Below are positions 19,803 to 30,205 of a stretch of 64,000 nt of DNA, in pieces. Under the pieces are notes generated by a model that was not told the origin of the DNA, searched no databases, and saw only the letters and a list, made by a program, of their open reading frames with translations. Numbering within the stretch: the stretch's first letter is position 1; every line of letters begins with the position of its first letter. The DNA lies in assembly GCF_000155975.1 (NCBI RefSeq), contig NZ_GG730299.1:992041-1056040 (forward strand). Reading direction: 5' to 3'. The DNA comes from Citrobacter youngae ATCC 29220. GTDB taxonomy: Bacteria; Pseudomonadota; Gammaproteobacteria; Enterobacterales; Enterobacteriaceae. A program made the position numbers and the translations under genes.

Positions 19803-20858
19803 GTGAAAAGTGCACTGACAAGCGCTCCGCTACGTGTCGCCATTATCGGCGCCGGGCAGGTGGCGGATAAAGTTCATGCTTCGTACTACTGCACCCGCAA
19901 CGATCTGGAACTGGTGGCTGTCTGTGACAGCCGCCTGTCACAGGCGCAGCTGCTTGCAGAGAAATACGGTAATCCGCAGGTCTGGGACGATCCGCAGACG
20001 ATGTTACGCGAAGCAAAGCCAGATATCGTCAGCATCTGTTCGCCCAATCGTTTTCATTATGAACACACCATGTTGGCGCTGAAGGCTGGCTGCCATGTGA
20101 TGTGCGAAAAGCCTCCGGCCATGACGCCAGATGAGGCGCTGGAGATGTGTAAAACGGCGCGGCGAATGGGGAAAGTCCTGGCATATGATTTTCACCATCG
20201 TTTCGCACTGGATACCCAGTTGCTTCGCGAACAGGTGATGGCAGGCGCGTTGGGGGAAATCTATGTCACCAATGTTCGCGCTTTGCGCCGCTGCGGCGTA
20301 CCCGGCTGGGGAGTTTTCACCAACAAGGCGCTGCAGGGCGGCGGGCCGTTGATTGATATCGGCATCCATATGCTTGATGCCGCTATGTATGTGCTGGGCT
20401 TTCCGGCAGTGAAGCGCGTTAACGCCCACAGCTATCAGCGTATTGGCACACGAAAGAGCAGCGGCCAGTTTGGGGCATGGGATCCCACGACATATAGCGT
20501 TGAGGATTCTCTGTTCGGCACGATCGAATTTCATAACGGCGGGATCCTGCGCCTTGAGACCTCTTTCGCGCTGAATATTCCAGAACAATCGATTATGAAC
20601 GTCAATTTTTGCGGCGATCTTGCGGGGGCGACCTTATTTCCGGCGCAGGTCTATACCGATCGTGACGGGACGCTGGATGTGCTGTTCCGGCGCGAAATAG
20701 CCGATGACAATCGTCATTTTCGCAGCATGGAGGCTTTCGTGAATCACGTTCAGGGCGAGCCTGTCGCTATTGCAGACGCGGAGCAGGGCGTCGTTATTCA
20801 ACAACTGGTTGCCGCACTGTATGAATCGGCTGAAACAGGAACATATGTAGACTTATGA
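19803..20858 (+). CDS. ycjS: D-glucoside 3-dehydrogenase YcjS (GTG start)
   Basis: Gfo/Idh/MocA oxidoreductase, 351 residues, NAD-dependent oxidation/reduction at C3 of glucosides in E. coli. The real start is GTG at 19803 (VKSALTSAPLRVAIIGAGQVADK), 10 bases after AGAGGA, giving the E. coli length; the open frame extends upstream but inside ycjR. GAGQVAD is the nucleotide-binding motif, MCEKPPA the catalytic Lys segment and DIGIHMLDAAMY the active-site helix. Overlaps the ycjT ATG by four bases. Confidence 0.93.
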   Translation: MKSALTSAPLRVAIIGAGQVADKVHASYYCTRNDLELVAVCDSRLSQAQLLAEKYGNPQVWDDPQTMLREAKPDIVSICSPNRFHYEHTMLALKAGCHVMCEKPPAMTPDEALEMCKTARRMGKVLAYDFHHRFALDTQLLREQVMAGALGEIYVTNVRALRRCGVPGWGVFTNKALQGGGPLIDIGIHMLDAAMYVLGFPAVKRVNAHSYQRIGTRKSSGQFGAWDPTTYSVEDSLFGTIEFHNGGILRLETSFALNIPEQSIMNVNFCGDLAGATLFPAQVYTDRDGTLDVLFRREIADDNRHFRSMEAFVNHVQGEPVAIADAEQGVVIQQLVAALYESAETGTYVDL

Positions 20859-23131
20859 CGAAGCCAGTAATGCTAACCGAACCGGCTTTTTGCCCACACA
20901 GCCTGAACAAATATGCCTCGCTGATGACGACTGGCAACGGCTATATGGGGATTCGCGCCAGCCACGAAGAAGCCTACACCTTACAAACTCGCGGCATGTA
21001 TCTGGCGGGACTGTATCACCGGGCGGGAAAAGGTGAAATTAATGAACTGGTTAATCTGCCTGATGTGGTGGGCGTGGAGATCGCGCTTAATGGCGAGATT
21101 TTCTCACTAACCAGCGGCGTTATTGAGAGCTGGCATCGTGAACTGGATTTTGCCAGCGGAGAATTGCGCCGTTCGCTGGTCTGGCGGGCGCCCGGCGGCG
21201 CACGTTTCGCCATACAGAGTCGGCGGTTTGTCTCGGCGCAGAAATTACCGCTGTTTGCCATGGAGGTTGCCGTTACTCCACTGGATGGTGATGCCAGCAT
21301 TGGCATCTCAACCGGGATTGATGCCACGATCACCAATCATGGACGTCAGCATCTGGATGAAACCCAGGTCCGGGTATTTGGTCAGCATCTGCTGCAAGGC
21401 ATTTACACCACCCAGGATAATCGCAACGATATCGCGATCGCGACGTTTTGCGATGTAGACGGTGGGGCGCAGCGCTGTTTCACCGCGAAAGAACGCCGGT
21501 TATTGCAGCACAGCAGCGTGCAGGCGAAAACCGGGCAGCGCGTTACGCTGACCAAAATTAGCTGGATCGACTGGGCGAGCGAACGCAGCCTGTCGCTGGA
21601 AACCTGGGGACGTCAGTCGCTGCGTAATCTTGAAGCGTGCGCTCGGCAGGGGTACGACGCGCTGCTGGCGGAGTCGAGCGCTAACTGGCATGCCTGGTGG
21701 CAAAGCCGCCGCGTTCAGGTCAGCAGCGCTGATATGGGCGATCAGCGGGCGCTGGATTATGCGCTCTATCATCTGCGGGTGATGACGCCAGATCACGATG
21801 AGCGTAGCAGTATTGCGGCGAAAGGTCTGACGGGAGAAGGGTATAAAGGCCACGTCTTCTGGGATACCGAGGTTTTCCTGTTACCGTTCCATCTCTTCAC
21901 CGAGCCGAACACCGCACGAAGTTTGTTGCGTTACCGCTGGCATAACCTGTCCGGGGCGCGTGAAAAAGCCCGCCGCAACGGCTGGCAGGGCGCGCTGTTT
22001 CCCTGGGAGAGCGCGCGCAGCGGTGAGGAGGAGACGCCTGAATTCGCGGCGATCAACATCCGTACCGGGCTGCGCCAAAAGGTGGCCTCCGCACAGGCTG
22101 AGCATCATCTCGTGGCGGATATTGCCTGGGCGGTGATCAATTACTGGCATGCTACCGGCGATCTTAACTTCATGTCCCGAGAGGGGATAACGCTGCTGCT
22201 GGAAACAGCGAAGTTCTGGATCAGCAGGGCGGTGATGGTTAATGACCGTTTAGAGATCCACGATGTTATTGGCCCGGATGAATACACTGAGCATGTAAAC
22301 AACAACGCGTTCACCAGCTACATGGCCTGGTACAACGTGGAACAGGCGCTGGATTTTGCGCGTCGCCTGGGCTGTAGCGATGAGACCTTTAGTCATCGCG
22401 CTGAGCATTTTTTACGCCATCTCTGGCGACCGGAAATGTTGCCTGATGGCGTATTACCACAGGATGACACCTTCCTGAGCAAACCGGCCATCGATCTGTC
22501 CCGGTACAAAGCCAAAGCGGGCAAGCAGACGATTTTGCTCGATTACTCCCGCGCAGAGGTCAATGAGATGCAAATTCTCAAACAGGCCGATGTCGTTATG
22601 CTGACCTATATGCTGCCGGAGCAATTCACCCCGCAAGCCTGTCTGGCGAACCTGCGTTTTTACGAGCCGCGTACCATTCATGACTCGTCTTTGAGTAAGG
22701 CTATCCATGGGATTGTGGCTGCGCGTTGCGGTGATTCAGAGCAGGGGTATCGGTTCTGGCGCGAAGGTTCGCTAATCGATCTCGGGGACGATCCGCACAG
22801 TTGCGATGATGGCATTCATGCGGCGGCGACCGGAGCCATTTGGCTGGGCGCAATTCAGGGATTTGCCGGAGTCAATGTTCGCCATGGGGAGTTACACCTT
22901 GCCCCTGCATTACCTGCTCATTGGCAAACGCTGTCTTTCCCACTGCGTTGGCAGGGGATCGGTATGCAGGTAACTATCAATAAAGCTGAAATCCGGATTA
23001 GCAGCGCTGAACGGGTCATCCTTTGGGTTAATGGTGAAGAGCTCGCCGTTCAGGGGGAATCCGTTATTCGCTATGACGGTGTTATTACGTCCACTTATGG
23101 GACCGCTACCACAAAAAAGGACGATGAATGA
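20855..23131 (+). CDS. ycjT: Kojibiose phosphorylase YcjT (GH65)
   Basis: A 758-residue GH65 inverting phosphorylase; E. coli YcjT makes beta-glucose 1-phosphate and glucose from kojibiose. The catalytic acid is the Glu of [14 protein letters not shown]; the [10 protein letters not shown] loop and the phosphate-site segment [13 protein letters not shown] are present. Its product feeds YcjU. The 3' end carries a YcjW-type operator (23098-23111), and the stop overlaps the ycjU start. Confidence 0.93.
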   Translation: MTKPVMLTEPAFCPHSLNKYASLMTTGNGYMGIRASHEEAYTLQTRGMYLAGLYHRAGKGEINELVNLPDVVGVEIALNGEIFSLTSGVIESWHRELDFASGELRRSLVWRAPGGARFAIQSRRFVSAQKLPLFAMEVAVTPLDGDASIGISTGIDATITNHGRQHLDETQVRVFGQHLLQGIYTTQDNRNDIAIATFCDVDGGAQRCFTAKERRLLQHSSVQAKTGQRVTLTKISWIDWASERSLSLETWGRQSLRNLEACARQGYDALLAESSANWHAWWQSRRVQVSSADMGDQRALDYALYHLRVMTPDHDERSSIAAKGLTGEGYKGHVFWDTEVFLLPFHLFTEPNTARSLLRYRWHNLSGAREKARRNGWQGALFPWESARSGEEETPEFAAINIRTGLRQKVASAQAEHHLVADIAWAVINYWHATGDLNFMSREGITLLLETAKFWISRAVMVNDRLEIHDVIGPDEYTEHVNNNAFTSYMAWYNVEQALDFARRLGCSDETFSHRAEHFLRHLWRPEMLPDGVLPQDDTFLSKPAIDLSRYKAKAGKQTILLDYSRAEVNEMQILKQADVVMLTYMLPEQFTPQACLANLRFYEPRTIHDSSLSKAIHGIVAARCGDSEQGYRFWREGSLIDLGDDPHSCDDGIHAAATGAIWLGAIQGFAGVNVRHGELHLAPALPAHWQTLSFPLRWQGIGMQVTINKAEIRISSAERVILWVNGEELAVQGESVIRYDGVITSTYGTATTKKDDE
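23098..23111. promoter_or_regulatory. Putative YcjW operator O2 inside the 3' end of ycjT
   Basis: A second exact copy of TGGGACCGCTACCA, 10 kb from the first, 16 bases before the ycjU ATG and within the last codons of ycjT. It could repress an internal promoter, act as a transcription roadblock, or allow looping with the site before ycjM. Confidence 0.7.
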
Positions 23132-23796
23132 TACTCAAACCACAGGCCATCATTTTTGATTTGGATGGCGTGATTACCGATACCGCACATCTGCATTTCC
23201 TGGCCTGGCGGCAGGTAGCCGATGAAATAGGGATTGCAATCGACGAAGCATTTAATGACAGCCTGAAGGGGATCAGTCGGGGTGAATCGCTGCAGCGTAT
23301 TTTGCACCATGGCGGCAAGGCGGGAGACTTTACTACCGAGACTTGCGCACAATTGGCTGAGAGAAAAAATCGTCTGTATGTCCATTCTCTGCGCCAGTTA
23401 ACGGTCGACTCGGTATTGCCGGGGATTCGCGAGCTGTTGGTGACGTTGCGGGAAGAGCGGATTCCGGTGGGGCTGGCCTCTGTGTCGCTCAATGCGCCCA
23501 CTATTTTACAGGCGCTTGATCTTCGCGCTTATTTTGATTTTTGTGCGGATGCGGCGCTGATTACCCGCTCGAAACCGGATCCGGAGATTTTTCTGGCTGC
23601 CTGTGCGGGTCTTGGCGTTGACCCACAGCAGTGCATTGGCATAGAAGATGCTCAAGCGGGAATTGATGCGATCAACGCCTGCGGCATGCGCTCTGTTGGC
23701 ATCGGTACGGGGCTGAACGGGGCAAGCTTGCAGCTTCCTTCAACCGAATTTCTGACGTGGCCGTGCTTATCGGCTTTCTGGCAACACGACAAGTAA
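23128..23796 (+). CDS. ycjU: Beta-phosphoglucomutase YcjU
   Basis: HAD-superfamily mutase, 222 residues, converting beta-glucose 1-phosphate to glucose 6-phosphate. The nucleophile motif [11 protein letters not shown] is near residues 9-19, followed by the cap with [10 protein letters not shown], then SVSLNAP, the Lys of SKPDPEIFL and the [11 protein letters not shown] motif. Directly uses the product of YcjT. ATGA overlap with ycjT. Confidence 0.94.
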   Translation: MILKPQAIIFDLDGVITDTAHLHFLAWRQVADEIGIAIDEAFNDSLKGISRGESLQRILHHGGKAGDFTTETCAQLAERKNRLYVHSLRQLTVDSVLPGIRELLVTLREERIPVGLASVSLNAPTILQALDLRAYFDFCADAALITRSKPDPEIFLAACAGLGVDPQQCIGIEDAQAGIDAINACGMRSVGIGTGLNGASLQLPSTEFLTWPCLSAFWQHDK

Positions 23797-23806
23797 AGGA
23801 TTCAAC

Positions 23807-24886
23807 ATGGCACAGCTTTCGTTGCAGCATATTCAAAAAATTTACGACAACCAGGTGCACGTCGTTAAAGACTTCAATCTGGAAATCGAAGACAAAGAGT
23901 TTATTGTTTTTGTTGGGCCTTCGGGGTGCGGGAAGTCCACTACGTTGCGCATGATCGCCGGTCTGGAAGAGATCAGCGGCGGCGATCTGCTGATTGACGG
24001 TAAACGGATGAATGATGTGCCGGCGAAATCGCGCAACATTGCGATGGTCTTTCAGAACTACGCGTTGTACCCGCACATGACCGTCTACGACAATATGGCG
24101 TTTGGCCTGAAGATGCAGAAAATTGCCCCGGCAGTGATTGAGGAGCGCGTCAACTGGGCGGCGCAAATCCTTGGCCTGCGCGATTATCTGCAGCGTAAAC
24201 CTGGGGCGTTATCCGGAGGGCAGCGCCAGCGTGTGGCGTTGGGGCGTGCGATTGTTCGCGAGGCGGGGGTTTTCCTGATGGATGAACCCTTATCGAATCT
24301 CGATGCCAAACTTCGTGTGCAGATGCGGGCAGAAATTAGCAAACTGCATCAGAAACTTAATACCACCATGATATATGTTACCCACGATCAAACCGAAGCC
24401 ATGACCATGGCGACGCGTATTGTGATCATGAAGGATGGCATTGTCCAACAGGTTGGCGCACCAAAAACGGTTTATAACCACCCGGCAAATATGTTCGTCG
24501 CCGGATTTATTGGTTCACCGGCCATGAATTTTATTCGTGGCGCGATTGATGGTAATAAATTCGTTACCGAAACGCTGAAATTAACCATTCCAGAAAATAA
24601 ATTAGCGCAGTTAAAAGCGCAGGGTTATGAGCATCAGGCCGTTATACTGGGTATTCGTCCTGAAGATATTCATCCGCAGAGTAATAATGAAAATAATGTA
24701 TCAGCAAAAATCAGCGTCGCAGAATTAACTGGCGCTGAGTTTATGCTTTATACCATCGTTGGGGGGCATGAGTTGGTGGTCCGTGCTGGGGCAGTGAATG
24801 ATTATCACGCAGGAGAAAATATCATCATTCATTTTGATATGGCGAAATGCCATTTCTTTGATGCTGAAACTGAAGTCGCTATTTAA
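23807..24886 (+). CDS. ycjV: Sugar ABC transporter ATPase YcjV, intact
   Basis: A 359-residue MalK/UgpC/MsmX-type ATPase. Walker A GPSGCGKST (about residues 37-45), signature LSGGQRQRV, Walker B VFLMDEPLSNLDAK and a C-terminal regulatory OB domain are all present. It completes the YcjNOP importer. In E. coli K-12 the homologous ycjV is annotated as disrupted; here the frame is uninterrupted. Confidence 0.93.
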   Translation: MAQLSLQHIQKIYDNQVHVVKDFNLEIEDKEFIVFVGPSGCGKSTTLRMIAGLEEISGGDLLIDGKRMNDVPAKSRNIAMVFQNYALYPHMTVYDNMAFGLKMQKIAPAVIEERVNWAAQILGLRDYLQRKPGALSGGQRQRVALGRAIVREAGVFLMDEPLSNLDAKLRVQMRAEISKLHQKLNTTMIYVTHDQTEAMTMATRIVIMKDGIVQQVGAPKTVYNHPANMFVAGFIGSPAMNFIRGAIDGNKFVTETLKLTIPENKLAQLKAQGYEHQAVILGIRPEDIHPQSNNENNVSAKISVAELTGAEFMLYTIVGGHELVVRAGAVNDYHAGENIIIHFDMAKCHFFDAETEVAI

Positions 24887-24892
24887 TAAAAA

Positions 24893-24924
24893 TCCCGCGG
24901 GGGGAGGGGATAATCACCCCCCAA
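24893..24924 (+). terminator. G/C-rich hairpin between ycjV and ompG
   Basis: A run of G (24899-24904 and 24906-24909) can pair with the C run at 24917-24922 across AATCA. There is no clear T tract, so it may be a partial terminator or an RNA-stability element that sets ompG expression apart from the rest of the operon. Confidence 0.4.
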
Positions 24925-24965
24925 ATCTTGGTGTTTCTTTTAGAGTATTTTAACAAGGAATAATA

Positions 24966-25871
24966 ATGAAAACCCTACTGTCCGCTACTGCGCTGGCTAT
25001 GTGCGCAGGAATGGCCTGCGCGCAGGCTGCTGAAAAGAATGACTGGCACTTTAATATCGGTGCTATGTACGAAATAGAAAACGTTGAAGGCCAGGGCGAA
25101 GATATGGATGGCCTGGCCGAACCGTCCGTCTATTTTAATGCGTCCAATGGACCATGGAAAATATCTCTGGCCTATTATCAGGAAGGTCCGGTCGATTATA
25201 GCGCGGGCAAACGCGGTACCTGGTTTGATCGCCCGGAGCTGGAAGTTCGCTATCAATTCCTCGAAAGCGAGGATGTTAATTTCGGATTGACCGGTGGTTT
25301 CCGTAATTACGGCTATCACTATGTTAATGAACCAGGAAAAGACACCGCCAATATGCAGCGCTGGAAAGTTCAGCCGGACTGGGATGTTAAACTTACCGAC
25401 GACTTGCGTTTTAGCGGCTGGCTGGCGATGTATCAATTCGTCAATGACTTGAGTACCACGGGTTACTCCGATAGTCGCGTTGAAAGCGAAACCGGTCTGA
25501 ATTATACCTTTAACGAAACGGTGGGCTTAACGGTCAACTATTACCTCGAACGCGGTTTTAATATTGACGATTCGCGTAATAATGGCGAGTTCTCGACTCA
25601 GGAAATCCGTGCTTACTTACCGTTGTCTTTAGGTAATACCACCCTGACGCCGTACACCCGTATTGGCCTCGACCGCTGGACAAACTGGGACTGGCAGGAT
25701 GATCCGGAACGTGAAGGGCATGATTTCAATCGCCTTGGTTTACTGTATGCCTATGATTTCCAGAATGGTTTATCAATGACGCTGGAATATGCATATGAAT
25801 GGGAAAATCATGACGAAGGTGAAAGAGACCGATTCCATTATGCGGGTATTGGTGTGAATTACGCATTCTAA
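24966..25871 (+). CDS. ompG: Outer-membrane porin OmpG
   Basis: Monomeric 14-strand porin for large oligosaccharides, 301 residues. Signal peptide MKTLLSATALAMCAGMACAQA, then alternating aromatic beta strands and a terminal GIGVNYAF ending in Phe, needed for BAM recognition. It matches E. coli OmpG closely (AEPSVYFNASNGPWKISLAYYQ region). Last gene of the ycj uptake cluster, giving the outer-membrane route for its substrate. Confidence 0.95.
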   Translation: MKTLLSATALAMCAGMACAQAAEKNDWHFNIGAMYEIENVEGQGEDMDGLAEPSVYFNASNGPWKISLAYYQEGPVDYSAGKRGTWFDRPELEVRYQFLESEDVNFGLTGGFRNYGYHYVNEPGKDTANMQRWKVQPDWDVKLTDDLRFSGWLAMYQFVNDLSTTGYSDSRVESETGLNYTFNETVGLTVNYYLERGFNIDDSRNNGEFSTQEIRAYLPLSLGNTTLTPYTRIGLDRWTNWDWQDDPEREGHDFNRLGLLYAYDFQNGLSMTLEYAYEWENHDEGERDRFHYAGIGVNYAF

Positions 25872-25875
25872 AATG

Positions 25876-25904
25876 CACGGGGGCATTGTTATGCCCCTGC
25901 TTTT
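25876..25904. terminator. Bidirectional terminator between ompG and ycjW
   Basis: GGGGCAT pairs with ATGCCCC (25880-25897) across TGTT, flanked by A and T runs. It lies between the converging ompG and ycjW. Confidence 0.8.
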
Positions 25905-26913
25905 ACACCAGTGAGTCGGCCAACGATATGTGCGTGCTCACGGTGATATTCTGCAATCCTTTCTCACCTGCAATCAGATTAAATAATAAATTACAGCTTT
26001 GCTCGCCGAGCTGCTGGGTTGGGACATCAATGCCTCCCGGCACGGGCGTCAGCATAAAAGACAGCAGTTCATTACTGTAGCCTACAACGGCAAGCTGTTG
26101 TGGAATGGCAATGTCATTCTCAGCGGCCACGCGATATAAGCTCATTAGTTTTAAACTGTCGGTGGCAAATACCGCGTCGGGTAACGGTTGTTGGCTCAGC
26201 AATTTCCGCGAAGCGAGCAGGGCCGTTTCATGGGTATATCCCCCATCAATAATCCACTCATCGCGTATTTTAATGTTATGTGACTGAAGGCTGGCTTTAT
26301 ACCCATTAACGCGATCAATGGAAACATGTACGTCAAGCGGGGCATGTAAACAGGCAATATTACTGTGCCCACTCTCAATAAGCGCATTTGTCAGCGTGAT
26401 GCTGTCGCGATAGTTATCAGTATCGACAGAATACACATTGGCGTATTCACCCTCCACTTTACCAATAACCACGACCGGGACGTTGTATTTATCCAGTCGT
26501 GCAAAAAAAGATTCATCAGCGGGAGAACTCAGCATAATGATGCCTTTGATCAATTTTTGCTTAATTTTGCTCTCGCATTTTTGTAAATCATCTTCAGTGC
26601 TTCGCGACGTCTGTAATATGACATCAAAACCGACTTCTTCGGCCTTGGCGGTAATAGCATGCAGCACTTCAGAGAAAAAGGGATTACCGGCGGTTGTCTT
26701 TGCCGAACGGGTCGATATCACCATTATTGCGTCAAACCCGGAAGAGGTGAGCGCCCGAGCAAGTTTATTCGGCTGATACTGTAACTCATCAATAGCGCGC
26801 AGCACTTTTTCCAGCGCTTCCGGCGAGATGTTGGTTTGCTTATTAAGCACGCGCGATACCGTGGATTTTGATACGCCTGCGGCTCGTGCAATATCATAAA
26901 TGGTAGGAGACAT
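25903..26913 (-). CDS. ycjW: LacI-family transcriptional repressor YcjW
   Basis: A 336-residue LacI/GalR regulator. Start placed at ATG 26913 ([24 protein letters not shown]) because the helix-turn-helix must be at the N-terminus; the open frame extends 34 codons upstream with no recognisable sequence. The hinge LARALTS and a periplasmic-binding-like effector domain follow. In E. coli YcjW controls the ycj genes and pspE, and its loss raises sulfide production. Likely operators are the two identical 14-mers in the cluster. Confidence 0.92.
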   Translation of the reverse strand: MSPTIYDIARAAGVSKSTVSRVLNKQTNISPEALEKVLRAIDELQYQPNKLARALTSSGFDAIMVISTRSAKTTAGNPFFSEVLHAITAKAEEVGFDVILQTSRSTEDDLQKCESKIKQKLIKGIIMLSSPADESFFARLDKYNVPVVVIGKVEGEYANVYSVDTDNYRDSITLTNALIESGHSNIACLHAPLDVHVSIDRVNGYKASLQSHNIKIRDEWIIDGGYTHETALLASRKLLSQQPLPDAVFATDSLKLMSLYRVAAENDIAIPQQLAVVGYSNELLSFMLTPVPGGIDVPTQQLGEQSCNLLFNLIAGEKGLQNITVSTHISLADSLV

Positions 26914-27143
26914 AGATCCCAAGCTCCGTCCGAGAGTCAATGGCGGACATATTATGGAGTTCACTGCCGAATGACAACAATCACGGAATGCTGACAGAAA
27001 AATCAAAAGGCACATCGCACAATGTGTTACCTGTGGAACAATGCGATCTGCTGGCGCGTACGATGATAATGCAGTCGCAATATTTTCTTAAGAACTGGCG
27101 TATAGTGTTGTAGTGAAATCCAACCATCGGTCAGGAAGATATT

Positions 27144-27461
27144 ATGTTTAAAAAAGGCGTATTAGCGTTGGCACTGGTCATTGGCATGCCGGTTTATGCT
27201 GCCGAACACTGGATTGATGTTCGTGTTCCGGAGCAATACCAACAGCAGCATATTCAGGGTGCCGTCAACATTCCGTTAAAAGAGTTGAAGGCGCGTATCG
27301 CAACAGAAGTGCCTGATAAGACCGACACCGTGAAGCTGTACTGCAACTCCGGGCGTCAGTCGGGGCAGGCGAAGGATATGCTCAGTGAAATGGGCTATAC
27401 GCAGGTAACGAATGAAGGTGGGATCAACCAGATCGCGCTGCCAAAAGTAGAGAATAACTAA
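27144..27461 (+). CDS. pspE: Thiosulfate sulfurtransferase PspE
   Basis: Periplasmic single-domain rhodanese, 105 residues, moving sulfane sulfur from thiosulfate to thiols or cyanide. Signal peptide MFKKGVLALALVIGMPVYA; the catalytic Cys is residue 67 in YCNSGRQSG. Unlike in E. coli it is not next to pspD but divergent from ycjW. Its own promoter must lie in 26914-27143. Confidence 0.95.
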   Translation: MFKKGVLALALVIGMPVYAAEHWIDVRVPEQYQQQHIQGAVNIPLKELKARIATEVPDKTDTVKLYCNSGRQSGQAKDMLSEMGYTQVTNEGGINQIALPKVENN

Positions 27462-27483
27462 ACCGCCCGCATTTCTTCTGCAA

Positions 27484-27508
27484 CAGGCGACAGGCATTAT
27501 GTCGCCTG
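27484..27508. terminator. Hairpin after pspE
   Basis: CAGGCGACA (27484-27492) pairs with TGTCGCCTG (27500-27508) across a 7-base loop, 22 bases after the pspE stop. No T tract follows, so it is a weak terminator or 3'-end stabiliser. Confidence 0.4.
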
Positions 27509-27603
27509 ACACCGCTCAGGTAGTTGATAAATAAGAATTGACCCCTATCTATACTTCCTGTTTGTTATAATTTCTTCGGTTCCTTCAGCATAACGGGATG
27601 GCG

Positions 27604-29001
27604 ATGAAGCGACTTAAAAATGAACTCAATTCGCTGGTTAATCGCGGCGTGGATCGGCATTTGCGCCTGGCTGTCACCGGACTTAGCCGTAGCGGTAAGA
27701 CGGCGTTTATCACCGCGATGGTAAACCAGTTACTCAATATTCATGCCGGTGCGCGTCTGCCGTTGCTCAGCTGCGTGCGCGAAGAGCGTCTGCTCGGGGT
27801 TAAACGGGTCCCCCAACGTGATTTTGGCATTCCGCGCTTTACCTATGATGAGGGGCTGGCCCAGCTGTATGGCTCTCCGCCAACCTGGCCGACACCGACG
27901 CGCGGCGTGAGTGAAATTCGCCTGGCGCTGCGCTACAAGTCCAATGACTCGCTGCTGCGCCACTTTAAAGACACCTCCACGCTGTACCTGGAAATCGTGG
28001 ATTATCCGGGCGAGTGGCTGCTCGATTTGCTGATGCTGGCCCAGGATTATCTAAGCTGGTCGCGGCAAATGACCGGATTATTACAGGGGCAGCGAGGGGA
28101 ATGGTCGGCCAGATGGCGACAGCTATGCCAGGGGCTGGATCCGCTGGCGCCTGCTGATGAAAACCGTCTGGCGGAAATCGCTGCCGCCTGGACTGAATAT
28201 CTGCATCAGTGTAAGCAGCAAGGACTGCATTTCATTCAGCCAGGCCGCTTTGTCCTGCCGGGGGATATGGCGGGCGCGCCCGCGCTGCAATTCTTCCCGT
28301 GGCCGGATGTTGAACAATACGGTGAATCTAAGCTGGCGCAGGCGGACAAGCACACCAACGCGGGCATGTTGCGCGAGCGGTTTAATTACTATTGCGAAAA
28401 GGTCGTCAAAGGATTTTATAAGAATCACTTCCTGCGCTTTGACCGCCAGATTGTGCTGGTTGATTGCCTGCAGCCGCTCAACAGCGGGCCACAGGCGTTC
28501 AATGATATGCGTCTGGCGCTGACCCAACTGATGCAAAGCTTCCATTACGGGCAGCGCACGCTGTTTCGTCGGCTGTTCTCTCCGGTGATCGACAAACTGC
28601 TGTTTGCCGCGACCAAAGCCGATCACGTCACGGTCGATCAGCACGCCAATATGGTGTCGTTGCTCCAGCAACTGATTCAGGATGCATGGCAAAACGCCGC
28701 GTTCGAAGGTATCAGCATGGATTGTCTGGGACTGGCATCGGTACAGGCAACCACCAGCGGCCTGATTGATGTGAAAGGCGAAAAGATCCCGGCGCTGCGT
28801 GGCAATCGCCTGAGCGATGGCGCACCGCTAACCGTCTATCCCGGCGAAGTGCCCGCGCGGCTGCCAGGGCAAGCGTTTTGGGACAGCCAGGGTTTTCAGT
28901 TTGAGGCATTTCGCCCGCAGGTGATGGATGTCGATAAACCCTTACCGCATATCCGTCTTGATGCCGCGCTGGAGTTTTTAATAGGAGATAAATTGCGATG
29001 A
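27604..29001 (+). CDS. ycjX: P-loop stress protein YcjX
   Basis: A 465-residue DUF463 ATP/GTP-binding protein with Walker [11 protein letters not shown] near residues 22-31. Expressed with psp genes in E. coli; structural work places it among Ras-like/dynamin-like NTPases, physiological role unclear. ATG at 27604 gives the E. coli length; an in-frame ATG two codons earlier is possible. Overlaps ycjF by four bases. Confidence 0.94.
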   Translation: MKRLKNELNSLVNRGVDRHLRLAVTGLSRSGKTAFITAMVNQLLNIHAGARLPLLSCVREERLLGVKRVPQRDFGIPRFTYDEGLAQLYGSPPTWPTPTRGVSEIRLALRYKSNDSLLRHFKDTSTLYLEIVDYPGEWLLDLLMLAQDYLSWSRQMTGLLQGQRGEWSARWRQLCQGLDPLAPADENRLAEIAAAWTEYLHQCKQQGLHFIQPGRFVLPGDMAGAPALQFFPWPDVEQYGESKLAQADKHTNAGMLRERFNYYCEKVVKGFYKNHFLRFDRQIVLVDCLQPLNSGPQAFNDMRLALTQLMQSFHYGQRTLFRRLFSPVIDKLLFAATKADHVTVDQHANMVSLLQQLIQDAWQNAAFEGISMDCLGLASVQATTSGLIDVKGEKIPALRGNRLSDGAPLTVYPGEVPARLPGQAFWDSQGFQFEAFRPQVMDVDKPLPHIRLDAALEFLIGDKLR

Positions 29002-30059
29002 GCGAGCCGTTAAAACCGCGTATCGATTTTTCAGGTCCGCTGGACGTGGAACAAAACGCGGCGTTTAAAGCGCAGCAGATGTTCAATGAAATGGAGGCGC
29101 AGACCTTCGCTCCGGCGACACTGGATGAACCTCTGGAAGACGAAGGTCAGGCGGAAGCCGCGATCGACGCGGCCTTACGCCCTAAACGTAGCCTGTGGCG
29201 CAAAATGGTGATGGGCGGCCTGGCGCTGTTCGGCGTGAGCGTTGTCGCGCAGGGCGTGCAGTGGACCATGAACGCCTGGCAGACCCAGGACTGGATCGCG
29301 CTGGGAGGATGCGCCGCGGGCGCGCTGATCGTCGGCGCGGGCGTGGGGTCGGTGGTGACCGAGTGGCGTCGGTTGTGGCGTTTGCGCCAGCGAGCGCATG
29401 AGCGTGATGAAGCGCGAGACCTGCTCCATAGCCACGGAACCGGAAAGGGGCGCGCGTTTTGTGAAAAGCTGGCGCAGCAGGCGGGTATCGATCAGTCCCA
29501 TCCGGCGCTTCAGCGCTGGTATGCCTCCATCCATGAAACGCAAAACGATCGCGAAATCGTCAGCTTGTATGCCCATCTTGTGCAACCGGTGCTGGACGCG
29601 CAGGCGCGACGTGAAATTAGCCGTTCTGCGGCGGAATCCACGCTGATGATTGCCGTCAGCCCGCTGGCGCTGGTGGATATGGCATTTATCGCCTGGCGCA
29701 ATCTGCGCCTGATTAATCGCATCGCCTCGCTGTACGGCATTGAGCTAGGGTATTACAGCCGTCTGCGTCTGTTCCGCCTGGTGTTGCTGAATATCGCTTT
29801 TGCCGGCGCCAGCGAGCTGGTGCGGGAAGTGGGAATGGACTGGATGTCGCAGGATCTGGCCGCCCGGCTTTCGACGCGCGCTGCACAGGGGATTGGCGCA
29901 GGGTTATTAACGGCGCGTCTGGGCATTAAAGCCATGGAGCTTTGCCGACCGCTGCCGTGGATCGATGACGATAAGCCTCGACTGGGGGATTTTCGCCGCC
30001 AGCTGATTGGTCAGGTTAAAGAGACCTTACAAAAGAACAAATCTCCGCGTGAAAGTTAG
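28998..30059 (+). CDS. ycjF: Inner-membrane protein YcjF (DUF697)
   Basis: A 353-residue membrane protein with an acidic N-terminus, two closely spaced hydrophobic segments near residues 68-125 ([18 protein letters not shown] and [17 protein letters not shown]) and a C-terminal DUF697 region. Always paired with ycjX in enterobacteria; function unknown. ATGA overlap indicates coupling. Confidence 0.93.
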   Translation: MSEPLKPRIDFSGPLDVEQNAAFKAQQMFNEMEAQTFAPATLDEPLEDEGQAEAAIDAALRPKRSLWRKMVMGGLALFGVSVVAQGVQWTMNAWQTQDWIALGGCAAGALIVGAGVGSVVTEWRRLWRLRQRAHERDEARDLLHSHGTGKGRAFCEKLAQQAGIDQSHPALQRWYASIHETQNDREIVSLYAHLVQPVLDAQARREISRSAAESTLMIAVSPLALVDMAFIAWRNLRLINRIASLYGIELGYYSRLRLFRLVLLNIAFAGASELVREVGMDWMSQDLAARLSTRAAQGIGAGLLTARLGIKAMELCRPLPWIDDDKPRLGDFRRQLIGQVKETLQKNKSPRES

Positions 30060-30205
30060 CTGAAGCAGGGCGCCGATCGTATAACTTTACGCCCCGGCGC
30101 CCAATTTTCCAGCGTGCTGTCAATATTTGTTGACAGAGTTCTTCCTGCAAATCAAATACTGTCTTATCATTTAACACATAATCCCTTGTCCAGGTGAAGG
30201 TTCCT

